Of a stretch of DNA of 64,000 nucleotides, positions 36,999 to 45,339 are shown piece by piece. The stretch spans positions 62,001-126,000 of the forward strand of contig JADJVX010000022.1 of NCBI GenBank assembly GCA_016710385.1. Direction: 5' to 3'. A program made the translations under genes and the position numbers. Every line of letters begins with the position of its first letter. The first letter of the stretch is position 1. The DNA comes from Actinomycetales bacterium (GTDB lineage Bacteria > Actinomycetota > Actinomycetes > Actinomycetales > Dermatophilaceae). The notes under the pieces were generated by a model that saw only the letters and a program-made list of their open reading frames with translations, made no database searches and had not been told where the DNA came from.

Positions 36999-37615
36999 GA
37001 ACGCACCAGGCGCACCAGCGCGTACTGCTCGGCGAACTCGGTCAGGCGCATGTTGCCGACCGCTCGCGCGATGTCCTTGACGGAGTTCATCGGATGCGCG
37101 CCGCCGGGGCTCTCGGATTCGTATGCCGCGCACGCCCGACGCTTGAGCTCGGCCTGTTCGGCGGTGAGCGCCTCGAAGACGTTCCAACGCAGGTCGGTCG
37201 GATAGAGGTTGAGGTCATACGCCGCGATGTCGTAGACCAGCACGGTCGGCGGGAACCAGTGCGACGAACTCATCGACGCTCGGGACGCCCGCATCCCCGC
37301 CTCGTAGACAGCGATGTGATCCTGGTGCAGCGACGGATAGGGCAGATAGACCTCGTCCGGTCGGAATTCGCCGAACTGCCGGTCCAACTCGCGCACCAAC
37401 CGCGGCATGTCCTGGCCGAGCGCCGTGTCGGGCAGGCCCAGCGCCACCGAGTCGGTCACCCCGAGCAGGTCCAAGGCACGCGCGTGTTCGGCGGCGCGCA
37501 CCGGCCCTGAGTCGGCCACGGCCACGACCCGGCACTGCGCGGCGTATTTCGCGAGCAGCCCGCCACATCCGAGGGATTCGTCGTCCATGTGGGGGGCGAT
37601 GACCAACCGGCGCAT
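36995..37615 (-). CDS. PIG-L family deacetylase
   Basis: 206 residues from ATG 37615. The LmbE/PIG-L zinc motif APHMDDE (7-13) and a later PYPSLHQDH (HxxH-type) are conserved. The family removes acetyl groups from N-acetyl sugars such as GlcNAc conjugates. Next gene in the operon is WbqC; upstream in the presumed original operon was the GT2 gene, now separated by an inserted protease fragment. Confidence 0.9.
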   Translation of the reverse strand: MRRLVIAPHMDDESLGCGGLLAKYAAQCRVVAVADSGPVRAAEHARALDLLGVTDSVALGLPDTALGQDMPRLVRELDRQFGEFRPDEVYLPYPSLHQDHIAVYEAGMRASRASMSSSHWFPPTVLVYDIAAYDLNLYPTDLRWNVFEALTAEQAELKRRACAAYESESPGGAHPMNSVKDIARAVGNMRLTEFAEQYALVRLVRS

Positions 37616-37980
37616 GATCGCGGAGTCTAAGGCGTGTCCCGATGCTCGGCTGGGACCGCAACCGATCCCGTCGACCCAGGCGATCCAGACAAACCGGCCA
37701 GTCCCGCCGCCGGTGACGACGCCACCCTGCGCGCCGACCACACCTCCGACGCCCACGCGCGGCTCACCGTCATCGCGCCGTGGATCCACACCCGCACCCG
37801 CCGCCCCCGGACGATCCGTCTGCTCGGGCGTGCTTCGGCCTGTACGGGGCATCACCGGATGCCATGCGGGCGGCACTGGGATGAGCAACCCGAGGGGTGT
37901 CAACTTTTCTCTGGATCCGAACAGGTAGCAGATGAGTGCCGCTGCGACCGGCCGCGCTCCGGACCCGGAGGGAAGAGAAG
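37616..37980. other. Intergenic region with duplicated GT2 3' end
   Basis: 37618-37720 is a diverged copy of the 3' end of the GT2 gene (38971-39115): both read, on the minus strand, EHRDTP then stop, preceded by the same Gly/Ser-rich codons. The copy abuts the deacetylase start with 11 bp between stop and ATG. 37730-37930 shows no gene. No octamer occurs between 37129 and 39179. Confidence 0.7.
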
Positions 37981-38970
37981 ATGAAGCGAGCCGTGATGGC
38001 GCTGGCCGTCGTCGTGTGCTGCGGGACGGCAATCCCGGCGTCCTCTGCCCAGACCTTAGGCGCGCAGACCGTCGCCCTCGAGGCCGTGCGCGAGGTTGGG
38101 GTACCACTGGCGATCGCGACACCTGGCCCCACCCCCGTGGACCTGGGCAGTTCCACCCCCGTTGACGACGCGATCCCGCCAGTCGCCGAACACATCTTCG
38201 AGCTGGGCACAGGCCGCGGGTTCGTCAGCCAGCGGACGGACTACGCCTCGCGCAGCATCACTGTGTTGTGGAAAGGCGACGTGCCGGCCGAGGTTCGCGA
38301 GTACATCGCGACCAAGCCATCCGGGGTCGCGGTCACCGTCTCGACCGGTGCGAAATACTCCCGCGAGGAGGGCAACGCCGCTCGGAACCGCATCCTCAAC
38401 GACGCCATCGCTCAAGAGGTCGGCATCATATCCACGTCCGTGAACCAGGACGGCTCCGGCCTCACGCTCGGCGTGACAAACACATCGGTCAGCGACGACC
38501 AGGCAGCGAGGCTGCTGAAGTTGGCGGGCCTCGCCCCGGGCGACATCACCATCAACACAGGACTTCAAGCGAACGACGGGTACGCCTCACGCCAGAACGA
38601 CACCAGCCCTTGAACAGGAGGAGGGCGTAACCGAGCACGCAGGCTCGCTTTGCAGCAGCGGCTACGCCGTGTTGATCGGCTCATCAGGACGGCTCCCGAC
38701 TGCGCGACACTGCGATCCGACAGCCGACGCTGTCGTCACTGACGCAGTGGATCAGCAGATCGCACCGGCGGTTCGTCGGTTTCCGGCGCGCCGAGCGTGG
38801 ACTCCCTGCTGATCGACCCAACCGCATCACCCGCCACCATCGCGCGGGTGGATGTCGGTGACTGGACGAGCGGGACGACGGCTGTGGTCAAAGAAGCTGG
38901 TACTCGAACTGGCCCGGTGACCCTGTGCGCATCGGGCGCAGCGCGGGGCGAGCATTGCGGAACTGTCTAG
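37981..38970 (+). pseudogene. Degraded secreted S1 serine protease (prodomain plus remnant of catalytic domain)
   Basis: The first 211 codons (37981-38613, ATG with GGAGGG upstream) give an exported protein with a signal peptide and a streptogrisin-like prodomain (SITVLWKGDVPAEVREYI, GIISTSVNQDGSGLTLGVTN). After the TGA, coding traces continue: frame 2 CSSGYAVLIGSSGRLPTARHC (38651-38713) resembles the catalytic-His segment, and frame 1 from 38767 gives DSLLIDPTASPATIARVDVG and TLCASGAARGEHCGTV to a TAG at 38970, a typical C-terminal part of this family. Ser nucleophile region is absent. The first part may still be expressed alone. Confidence 0.7.
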
Positions 38971-40056
38971 CTAGGGCGTGTCCCGATGCTCAGGCGGGGC
39001 CGCAGCCGATGCCGTCGCTGCAGCCGAACCTGTCGAGCCAGTCAAGCCGGTCGATCCAGTCGACCCAGGCGACCCAGGCGACCCAGACAAACCCGCCAGT
39101 CCCGCTGATTCGACGACGAGGGCCACGGCTTTCTCGCCGACCGGACGGGGCAGCACCGGCAGCACGCGGTCGACGAGACCGGCATACTGGCGCACCCGCG
39201 AGGGGGTGAGGCCGCGCGCGGCGGTGCGCACCAGCGCGGACCACGGGTCCTGCCGCACACGCTGCACGTCCGCGTCCGCGGCGGCGACATCGGCGGGAGA
39301 AGCAGATGCTCCGTGCCGCGCCGCCAACGGCCCGGTGCCGTGCTTGCGCTCAAAGGCTCGCCGCGACGCCCCCGACGAGAAGGCTCGGGTCGCGCGCTCG
39401 ACGGTGGTCATCGCGGTCGAGTGGTGGGCGCACGCGACATCCGCCGCGATGTGCACCGGCACGCCGACCCGGTGCAGCCGATAGCCCCAGTCGATGTCCT
39501 CCATGCCATAGGCGCGGAACGCCTCGTCGTAGGGTCCGATCCGGTCGTAGGTAGCGCGCGAGGTCGAGACATTGCCGCACCAATAGCGCCAGGTTTGGTC
39601 CGCAGGAGCCTGGTATGCCGTCGCGCGGATCCGCCGGTCGGCCGCCTCGCCATAGGCCCGGCTATAGGGCGTGGCCGGGAAGACGTCCCAACACATCCCG
39701 ACGATGCCGACCTCTTCGCCGCGAGCCCAGGCCGCCTCGTGATGGGCGACGTGTCGCGCGACGTAGTCGGTCCCGGGCTCGAGGTCGTCGTCGGCGCGGA
39801 TGAGCACATCGCCCTCGGCAGTGGCGAAACCGGCGTTGAGCGCGGCGGCTCGACCCTGGTTCTCCGGGAAGACGACCGCGCGCACGGGGTGGTCGACGGC
39901 ATACCGGGCCACCACGGCCGCACTGTCGTCGATATCGCCGTCGAGCACGACGACGGCCTCCCAGTCGCTGCCCTGCTGCGCGACGAGCGCGGCGAGGATG
40001 CGCGGCAGGCGTTCGGCTCCCCCGCGCGACGGGATGACCACACTCCCCCGCGTCAT
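38971..40056 (-). CDS. Family 2 glycosyltransferase
   Basis: 361 residues from ATG 40056. GT-A fold: VVIPSRGGAERLPRILAAL, NQGRAAALNAGFATA, the metal motif ADDDLEPG and FRAYGMEDIDWGYRL with catalytic ED. The C-terminal tail is a Gly/Ser/Pro repeat (GSPGSPGSTGSTGLTGSTG) of 9-bp units. It likely transfers a sugar to a surface glycan. The tail region is duplicated at 37618-37720. Confidence 0.9.
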   Translation of the reverse strand: MTRGSVVIPSRGGAERLPRILAALVAQQGSDWEAVVVLDGDIDDSAAVVARYAVDHPVRAVVFPENQGRAAALNAGFATAEGDVLIRADDDLEPGTDYVARHVAHHEAAWARGEEVGIVGMCWDVFPATPYSRAYGEAADRRIRATAYQAPADQTWRYWCGNVSTSRATYDRIGPYDEAFRAYGMEDIDWGYRLHRVGVPVHIAADVACAHHSTAMTTVERATRAFSSGASRRAFERKHGTGPLAARHGASASPADVAAADADVQRVRQDPWSALVRTAARGLTPSRVRQYAGLVDRVLPVLPRPVGEKAVALVVESAGLAGLSGSPGSPGSTGSTGLTGSTGSAAATASAAAPPEHRDTP

Positions 40057-40135
40057 AGAGCGCACGTTAACACCCGCGCCGGTCCTCCACAGACACGGGT
40101 GTCGACAAAACGCCCCTCAGTCGTCAGAAAGACCG

Positions 40136-40876
40136 TCAGCAGAACCGCGGCACGTGGTGGGCCGCCTGGCGCTGCCACCACGGCCAATCGTGAGCCACGT
40201 CGGGGCCCCACACATCGAGGTCGACCCGCAGCCCCTGGTCCCGCAGCAACTCCGCCATGTGCACCGTCGAGGCCAGCGCCCCCGTCGTGTCCTCCCACTG
40301 CCCCTGCCCGACGGTGAACACGACGTGCAGCCGCGCGCGCAACCACTCCAGATGGTCGCCACTGAGGTCCGGCACGAACCACGTGGGATTCGTCGCGTAT
40401 GCCGTGGGGCCGGGTTCGCCCCACGCCCGCCACTGGGTGGGGTCATAGCACCCGGACAACCCCAAGACATCGGGGAACAGGTCGGCCCGGCGCAGCGCGA
40501 TGGCCAGCGCCCGATACGCCCCGAGGCTGGCTCCCATGACCAGGGCGCTGTCGGCTCCGGGACTGTCGGTGCCGATCCACTCGCACACCGTGCCGATGAT
40601 CCAGTCCTGATAGGCGATCTCGCGCCGGGCCCGCTCCTCGAGCGGCAGCCAGGGGTCCGACCAGCCCTGCTCGTCGAAGGCGTCGACGCCATAGAGCTTG
40701 ATCCGGCCCGCGTCGATCAGGGGCGCCAGCGCCGAGATCAGCCCCTTGTCCTCGGCCTCCCAGGCTCGGCCGTATTCGCTCGGGAAGACGATGACCGGAC
40801 GCCCCCAATGGCCATAGCGCAGCACCGAACCCGCCCGCCCGAAGGGCGTGCCAAGCTCGACGTAGACGCGCTCCAC
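40136..40876 (-). CDS. Esterase (Esterase D/enterochelin-esterase-like alpha/beta hydrolase)
   Basis: 246 residues from GTG 40876, two bases after the previous stop. VYVELGTPFGRAGSVLRYG, PVIVFPSEYGRAW, the nucleophile in ALVMGASLGAYRAL (GASLG) and a C-terminal VDLDVWGPDVAHDWPWW with Asp/His make up the fold. Similar short actinobacterial esterases are annotated as putative esterase (PF00756). Next to a longer relative, so the two may have arisen by duplication. Confidence 0.83.
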   Translation of the reverse strand: MERVYVELGTPFGRAGSVLRYGHWGRPVIVFPSEYGRAWEAEDKGLISALAPLIDAGRIKLYGVDAFDEQGWSDPWLPLEERARREIAYQDWIIGTVCEWIGTDSPGADSALVMGASLGAYRALAIALRRADLFPDVLGLSGCYDPTQWRAWGEPGPTAYATNPTWFVPDLSGDHLEWLRARLHVVFTVGQGQWEDTTGALASTVHMAELLRDQGLRVDLDVWGPDVAHDWPWWQRQAAHHVPRFC

Positions 40877-40878
40877 GC

Positions 40879-42078
40879 TCAGCCCTCCTTCGGCCAGGCC
40901 GCGGCCACGACCTGGGGCAGCAACGGGTCGAGCAGGTTGCGCCAGCAGGTGAAGGTGTGGCCGTCGCGGCGGGTCGCCTGCTTCACCGGCACCCCGAGAC
41001 CCGACAGCCGCGCGGCCATGGCGAGGTTGTTGTGTCGGTTCTCCTCCGCCGTGCCCCAGCCCATCGCGACGGCCGGACGGCTGGGCGGCGACCCCACGGC
41101 ATACACCTCGTCGATGAACCCGCGAAGCCGCACCCAGTGCTCGAATCCGCTTTCGTGCGAGTCGAATTCGTCGGTGAAGAAGGACCCCGAAAGCAGCAGT
41201 AGCCCCGCGAAGGTGCCGGGATACAGCCACTCGGCGTGCAGGGCCGCGAGCCCGCCAAGGCTGGGGCCGGCGAGGATCGGGCGCCCTCGGGTGGGCAGGG
41301 CCTCGCGCAGCGCGGGCACCGCCTGCTCGACCAGCCAGGCCGCGTATGCCGGGTTGGCGGCATACATCGCGGTGCGGTGTTCCGGGGGCAGCAGCGCGAC
41401 CCGCAACGCCGGCAATCGGCCGGCCGCCCCGAGCGCCGCGACCGCGTCGGTGAGCGCACCGAGGCGGTCGAACTCGGGACCGTCGTGGGCGATGAGCAGC
41501 GGCACCTCGGCACCGTCGGCGTCTGGCGGCGACCACACCTGGACCTCGAGCCCGCCGCCGTGGGCCTGCTCGGTGGGAGCGAGCGCGGGCACTTGCACGG
41601 TCTGGGAGACCATCGGCCGGCGGGCTCCGGCGAGCCACGCGGGTGGCGTATAGCCGGGCAACGGGAGCCAGGATGGGCCGCTGAACGGGCCCGAGACGCG
41701 CCGCGGATTGCCCGGGTCGGCGACCATGGTGCGCTCGCCGGGCGCATCCGGGTGGCTCGCGGTGAACTCGTACTCGAGCCGGTCGAGGTCGAGGCCGCCC
41801 AGTGGCCAGTTGCGCTCCCACCCGCCGGGCACCGGCTCCAGGTGATCGGGTGGGGGCGGTTGCGTCCCGCGCCGCCCGTCGGGGGTGGGCAGATCGAGGT
41901 AGTACCAAATCCGCGGGTCGATGAGCTCGTGCCGCGGGTCGGGGTAGCGGAAGACGATCGCGTCATGGGTGAGCGTCGTGCGGAAGGCCCCCGGCACCGG
42001 CGACCCGGCTGGATCGGCAGCGACAGCAGCATCGGGCCAGCTGCCGGCGGCGCGCTGCGGCGCAGGGAGGTCGGTCAC
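40879..42078 (-). CDS. Enterochelin esterase-like protein
   Basis: 399 residues from GTG 42078. The N-terminal half is a beta-rich IgG-like binding domain (HDAIVFRYPDPRHELIDPRIWYYLDLPTPDG split), the second half an alpha/beta hydrolase with PLLIAHDGPEFDRLG, the nucleophile elbow GPSLGGLAAL (GxSxG) and HTFTCWR with the catalytic His. The layout matches Fes/IroE-type esterases that act on trilactone siderophores or similar esters. No siderophore synthesis gene is seen. An MFS gene precedes it. Confidence 0.82.
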   Translation of the reverse strand: MTDLPAPQRAAGSWPDAAVAADPAGSPVPGAFRTTLTHDAIVFRYPDPRHELIDPRIWYYLDLPTPDGRRGTQPPPPDHLEPVPGGWERNWPLGGLDLDRLEYEFTASHPDAPGERTMVADPGNPRRVSGPFSGPSWLPLPGYTPPAWLAGARRPMVSQTVQVPALAPTEQAHGGGLEVQVWSPPDADGAEVPLLIAHDGPEFDRLGALTDAVAALGAAGRLPALRVALLPPEHRTAMYAANPAYAAWLVEQAVPALREALPTRGRPILAGPSLGGLAALHAEWLYPGTFAGLLLLSGSFFTDEFDSHESGFEHWVRLRGFIDEVYAVGSPPSRPAVAMGWGTAEENRHNNLAMAARLSGLGVPVKQATRRDGHTFTCWRNLLDPLLPQVVAAAWPKEG

Positions 42079-42088
42079 CCGCAGGAGG

Positions 42089-43354
42089 TTAGCCGCCCGG
42101 CGCGGCCACGGTCGGGTCGTAGGGCCCGTCGGTGTGCCGCTCCACCCGGCGGACCGACGGCACGAGCAGCACCAGCAGCAGGGTGCCGACGATGACGGCG
42201 GCGACGACCCACAACCAGGCGTGGTAGCCGAACGCCTCGGCGACCGGGCCGGTGAGCGCAAAACCGATCGGCCGGGCGACGAAGGACCCCGCCACGTCGA
42301 AGGAGAACACTCGGGCCAGTTTGTCGGGCGGGATGTTCTGCTGGATGGCCAGATCCCAGTTGACGCTGAAGATCTCCAATCCGAACCCGTGCAGGAAGGC
42401 CCCGATGAGCACCCAATGCAGGCCGGCTTCGGCAGCCAGCGCGGCCGGGAAGCATGCGGTGAGGGCGAGCAGGATCGTGCCGGCATACACGAGCCGTCGC
42501 GGCCGCCACCGCAAGGTGACCAGCCCCCCGATCATGAACCCGACCATGAGCACCCCGAGCGCCCAGCCCCACGCGGCCTCCCCGAAGTCGTCCTTGACGA
42601 CGATCGGGCCGAGCACCCCCTGCGCCCCGCCGTAGAAGAGGTGGTAGATCAGCGCCTGCGCGATGAGGGCCCACAGCCAGGTATGCCGGAACACCTCCCG
42701 CGCGCCCGCGATCGCCTCGCCGAGCATCGACGGATGCTCGGCAGCCGTCGCCGCCGGTGGCAGCCGCAACAGCGAGAAGAAGAGCGCAGCCACCGCGTAG
42801 GTCGCGGCGTCGACCGCGACGGCCCACCCCGGCCCCACTGCGGCGACGACCATGCCTGCGGCACTGAAGCCGAAGACCATCGCCGTGTTGGTCAGCAGCC
42901 GCCTGATCGTCACGGCCCGGGCCAGCAACTCCGGCGGCACCACCTGTGAGGTGGCGGCCTGCGAGCTGGGGCTGGACAGGGAGGCGACACACCCGGTGAG
43001 CACCTGGCTGATCGCCAGCAGCTGAATGCTCGACCAGCCGCCGATGAGGCTCGCGGCGACGATGGCCTGGATGACCGCCAGGACCGCCGAGGAGCCCTGC
43101 ATCATGAGCGAGCGCGGCAGCCGGTCCCCGAGGACGCCTCCGACCAGCGTGGTCACCACCTGGGCCAGCGCGTATGCCGCCAGGACGATGCCGAGGTCGG
43201 TCGCCGATCCACCGAGATGCAGGACGGCGAAGGCCAGCGCCACGGGCGAGAAGGCATTGCCTAAAGAACTCGTCGCGTGACCCACAGTGAGGTTCCGGAA
43301 GGCCGTGTACTGCCAGGGATTCGACAGCACAGGCTCCTCGGCGACGAGAGGCAT
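42089..43354 (-). CDS. MFS transporter
   Basis: 421 residues from ATG 43354. Twelve hydrophobic segments are visible; the loop 2-3 motif GGVLGDRLPRSLMM and the central loop (RLPPAATAAEHPS) are typical of MFS. It is of the DHA/enterobactin-exporter-like type (EntS-like is possible, given the esterase neighbours), but the substrate is inference. Confidence 0.88.
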   Translation of the reverse strand: MPLVAEEPVLSNPWQYTAFRNLTVGHATSSLGNAFSPVALAFAVLHLGGSATDLGIVLAAYALAQVVTTLVGGVLGDRLPRSLMMQGSSAVLAVIQAIVAASLIGGWSSIQLLAISQVLTGCVASLSSPSSQAATSQVVPPELLARAVTIRRLLTNTAMVFGFSAAGMVVAAVGPGWAVAVDAATYAVAALFFSLLRLPPAATAAEHPSMLGEAIAGAREVFRHTWLWALIAQALIYHLFYGGAQGVLGPIVVKDDFGEAAWGWALGVLMVGFMIGGLVTLRWRPRRLVYAGTILLALTACFPAALAAEAGLHWVLIGAFLHGFGLEIFSVNWDLAIQQNIPPDKLARVFSFDVAGSFVARPIGFALTGPVAEAFGYHAWLWVVAAVIVGTLLLVLLVPSVRRVERHTDGPYDPTVAAPGG

Positions 43355-43488
43355 GGGAGCTACCGTAGAGCGTTGGCCCGCGAAGTGCGCGCCGAAGCGG
43401 CACACCCGGGGCCGAATTTCGGCGCCCCTGCGGGGCGCCGGGCCGACACGCCGCGACAACACGGCCCGGTCGGGGAGCTGATTTTGAC

Positions 43489-43956
43489 CTACGCCGTGGT
43501 GAGCAACTCGGCGATGCGCTCGAGTGTGCGGTTCATATTGCGCTCGGTCATCGGGGCCATCCGGCGGACGGCCAGCTTGCTCAGCGGCCCCTCCTTGCGC
43601 AGGTCCCAGCTCTGCTTGACCAGGGTGCCGCCCTCGACCGGCTGCAGCTCGTAGCGCCAGATGCGGCCGGTGATGAGCCGGTCCAGCGGCGCCGCGGCGA
43701 GGGTCTGCCAGGCGATCCGCCGGTTTTCGTCGAACTCGACGACAACATTGCGGGTGCTGTAGGCGACCCCGAGCTTCATGTCCATCCCGAAGGAGTCGCC
43801 GAGGGTAAGTCGACGCCCACCACTGCGGGCGGCTTTGAGGGTGCCCGACCCGTCGATGTCGACATGCCGGGCCGGGTCGGCCAGCAGGTCGAAAATAGCC
43901 ACCGGCGACGCCGGGATCACGCGTTGCACGGTGAGGACGTCGCCGGTGAGACTCAT
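43489..43956 (-). CDS. SRPBCC (START-like) family protein
   Basis: 155 residues: VIPASPVAIFDLLADPARHVDID at the start and TLVKQSWDLRKEGPL later are standard for polyketide-cyclase/Bet v 1-like proteins. Binds a hydrophobic ligand; the partner is unknown. Confidence 0.85.
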   Translation of the reverse strand: MSLTGDVLTVQRVIPASPVAIFDLLADPARHVDIDGSGTLKAARSGGRRLTLGDSFGMDMKLGVAYSTRNVVVEFDENRRIAWQTLAAAPLDRLITGRIWRYELQPVEGGTLVKQSWDLRKEGPLSKLAVRRMAPMTERNMNRTLERIAELLTTA

Positions 43957-43987
43957 AGCACCAACCTAGTGGGGCCCGGCCGTGGGA

Positions 43988-44323
43988 TCAGACCTTGTCG
44001 GTGGCGCGAGCCCAGTCCTGGTCGGTCGCGTCGGCGACGACCGGGCCGGGACGCTTGGCGGCCAGCTTGTCGACGCCGGTCTCGACCTGGGTGCGGACCT
44101 TGGTGACCTGGTCGCGGTACTTGCCGTCGGTCTTCTCGTCGATGACGGCGCTGGCCTTGTCCAGCAGGGCGCTGACCTTCTCGCGGTTGTCGTGGGCGAG
44201 GTCGCCGGCGTGGGCAACCGCCTTCTTGACCGCGTCTTCGGTGGCTCGGGTGAGCTCGTCGAGGCGCCGGTCGAGGTCGAGTTCGTCGAGCTTGGCCTTG
44301 AGGGTCTCGGTAATGGTGGACAT
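43988..44323 (-). CDS. MT0933-like antitoxin protein (helical)
   Basis: 111 residues, all helical and highly charged: KLDELDLDRRLDELTRATEDAVKKAVAHAGDLAHDNREKVSALLDKASAVIDEKTDGKY. This fits the MT0933-like antitoxin family (PF14013). No matching toxin is adjacent, and the sequence also looks like a generic YtxH/apolipoprotein-like helix bundle, so antitoxin function is uncertain. Confidence 0.72.
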   Translation of the reverse strand: MSTITETLKAKLDELDLDRRLDELTRATEDAVKKAVAHAGDLAHDNREKVSALLDKASAVIDEKTDGKYRDQVTKVRTQVETGVDKLAAKRPGPVVADATDQDWARATDKV

Positions 44324-44373
44324 GTGGTCCCCCTACTGCTTTCGGGATGGTGCGGATGGGTCGTGATGCGTGC

Positions 44374-44389
44374 CACACCTGGTGGTGTG
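44374..44389. promoter_or_regulatory. Palindrome CACACC-TGGT-GGTGTG
   Basis: Perfect 6-bp inverted repeat around a 4-base centre in the promoter region of the minus-strand helical protein gene. Operator-like; the binding protein is unknown. Confidence 0.4.
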
Positions 44390-44634
44390 ACCGGAAGCGC
44401 GGTGTGCTTGCGCGTCATCGGGGGCAACGAGAGGGCCGACGAGGGTGTTCCCGGCCGTGCCCTGGTCGGCCTTCCGTTGCTCGCCATGCGGGCTGGACTC
44501 GACGGTGGTCGACGCGGCCGAGATCCATGCCCAGGTAAGCGCGGCCCTTGCCGCGGCGGCCTTCGGGCGGTTCTTCCGCCCCATGCTCGACCGGCGGGGT
44601 GTGGATTGTGGGATGTCCCTCGCCCCCGAAACCC

Positions 44635-44661
44635 CTGTCAGGATTGCGCCGCTGTCAGGAT
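44635..44661 (+). promoter_or_regulatory. Direct repeat CTGTCAGGAT x2 before the response regulator
   Basis: Two identical 10-mers 17 bp apart, immediately upstream of the ATG at 44667. Could be an autoregulatory site of the LuxR-type regulator. Confidence 0.4.
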
Positions 44662-44666
44662 GAGCC

Positions 44667-45329
44667 ATGCCGGTCTCCCCCCTGCGCATCGGTGTCGTCG
44701 ACGACCACCGCGCGATTTCCGCCGGTCTCCCGCTCGGGCTCGCGGCCCATCTGCCCCCGAGAAGCACCTTCACCGACGCCCTGACCGTTGCCGAATTACT
44801 CTCCGCGGGAAGGGCTTTCGACGTCGTCCTGCTCGACATCAATCTCGCGGACAGCAGCGTCCCAGAGGACAACGTGCGCGCGGTCGTCGCTGCGGGATGC
44901 CCGGTGCTGCTCTATACGGCCGTGGAACAACCTGGCCGACTCGCGCGGTGCCTGCGCGCGGGCGCGCTCGGCGTCGTCGGCAAACACCAGGAGTGGCCGA
45001 CCCTCGCCGAGGCCATCCTGGTGGCCGCCCGGGGGGAGCCCTTCCTCAATGCCGACTGGGCGGCGGCGATGGAAGCGGTGTCGGGCACCGGCATACCTCA
45101 CCTTGCGCGTCGGGAAGCCGAGGTGCTGCGCCTGTATGCCGCCGGGTTGCCGCTACGCGTGGTCGCCGAACACATGCACATCGCCGAGGACACCGCCAGG
45201 GAGTACCTCGGGCGGGTGCGGGCGAAGTACGCCGAGGTGGGCCGCCCGGCCCCGACGAAGACCGACCTCTACCGCCGGGCCGACGAGGACGGCCACCTGG
45301 ACCCGCCCTCCGGTGGGTCCACCGGCTGA
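44667..45329 (+). CDS. LuxR/NarL-family response regulator
   Basis: 220 residues. Receiver domain: IGVVDDH (acidic pair), phospho-acceptor Asp in VVLLDINLAD (residue about 54), conserved Lys in VVGKHQE. C-terminal LuxR-type HTH: LARREAEVLRLYAAGLPLRVVAEHMHIAEDTAREYLGRVRAKYAEVG. Partner kinase follows at once. The pair should form a two-component system; the input signal is unknown. Confidence 0.92.
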   Translation: MPVSPLRIGVVDDHRAISAGLPLGLAAHLPPRSTFTDALTVAELLSAGRAFDVVLLDINLADSSVPEDNVRAVVAAGCPVLLYTAVEQPGRLARCLRAGALGVVGKHQEWPTLAEAILVAARGEPFLNADWAAAMEAVSGTGIPHLARREAEVLRLYAAGLPLRVVAEHMHIAEDTAREYLGRVRAKYAEVGRPAPTKTDLYRRADEDGHLDPPSGGSTG

Positions 45330-45339
45330 GCATCCCGCG

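Larger units (their letters stand above)
44324..44666. other. Intergenic region with two operator-like sequences
   Basis: A palindrome CACACC-TGGT-GGTGTG is at 44374-44389, 50 bp before the helical protein start (minus strand). Just before the response regulator ATG, CTGTCAGGAT occurs twice, at 44635-44644 and 44652-44661, spaced 17 bp. No gene seen. Confidence 0.5.

Noticed and set aside
37730..37930. Separate gene left of the protease fragment
   Set aside because: No open frame has a conserved motif, a ribosome site or normal codon use.
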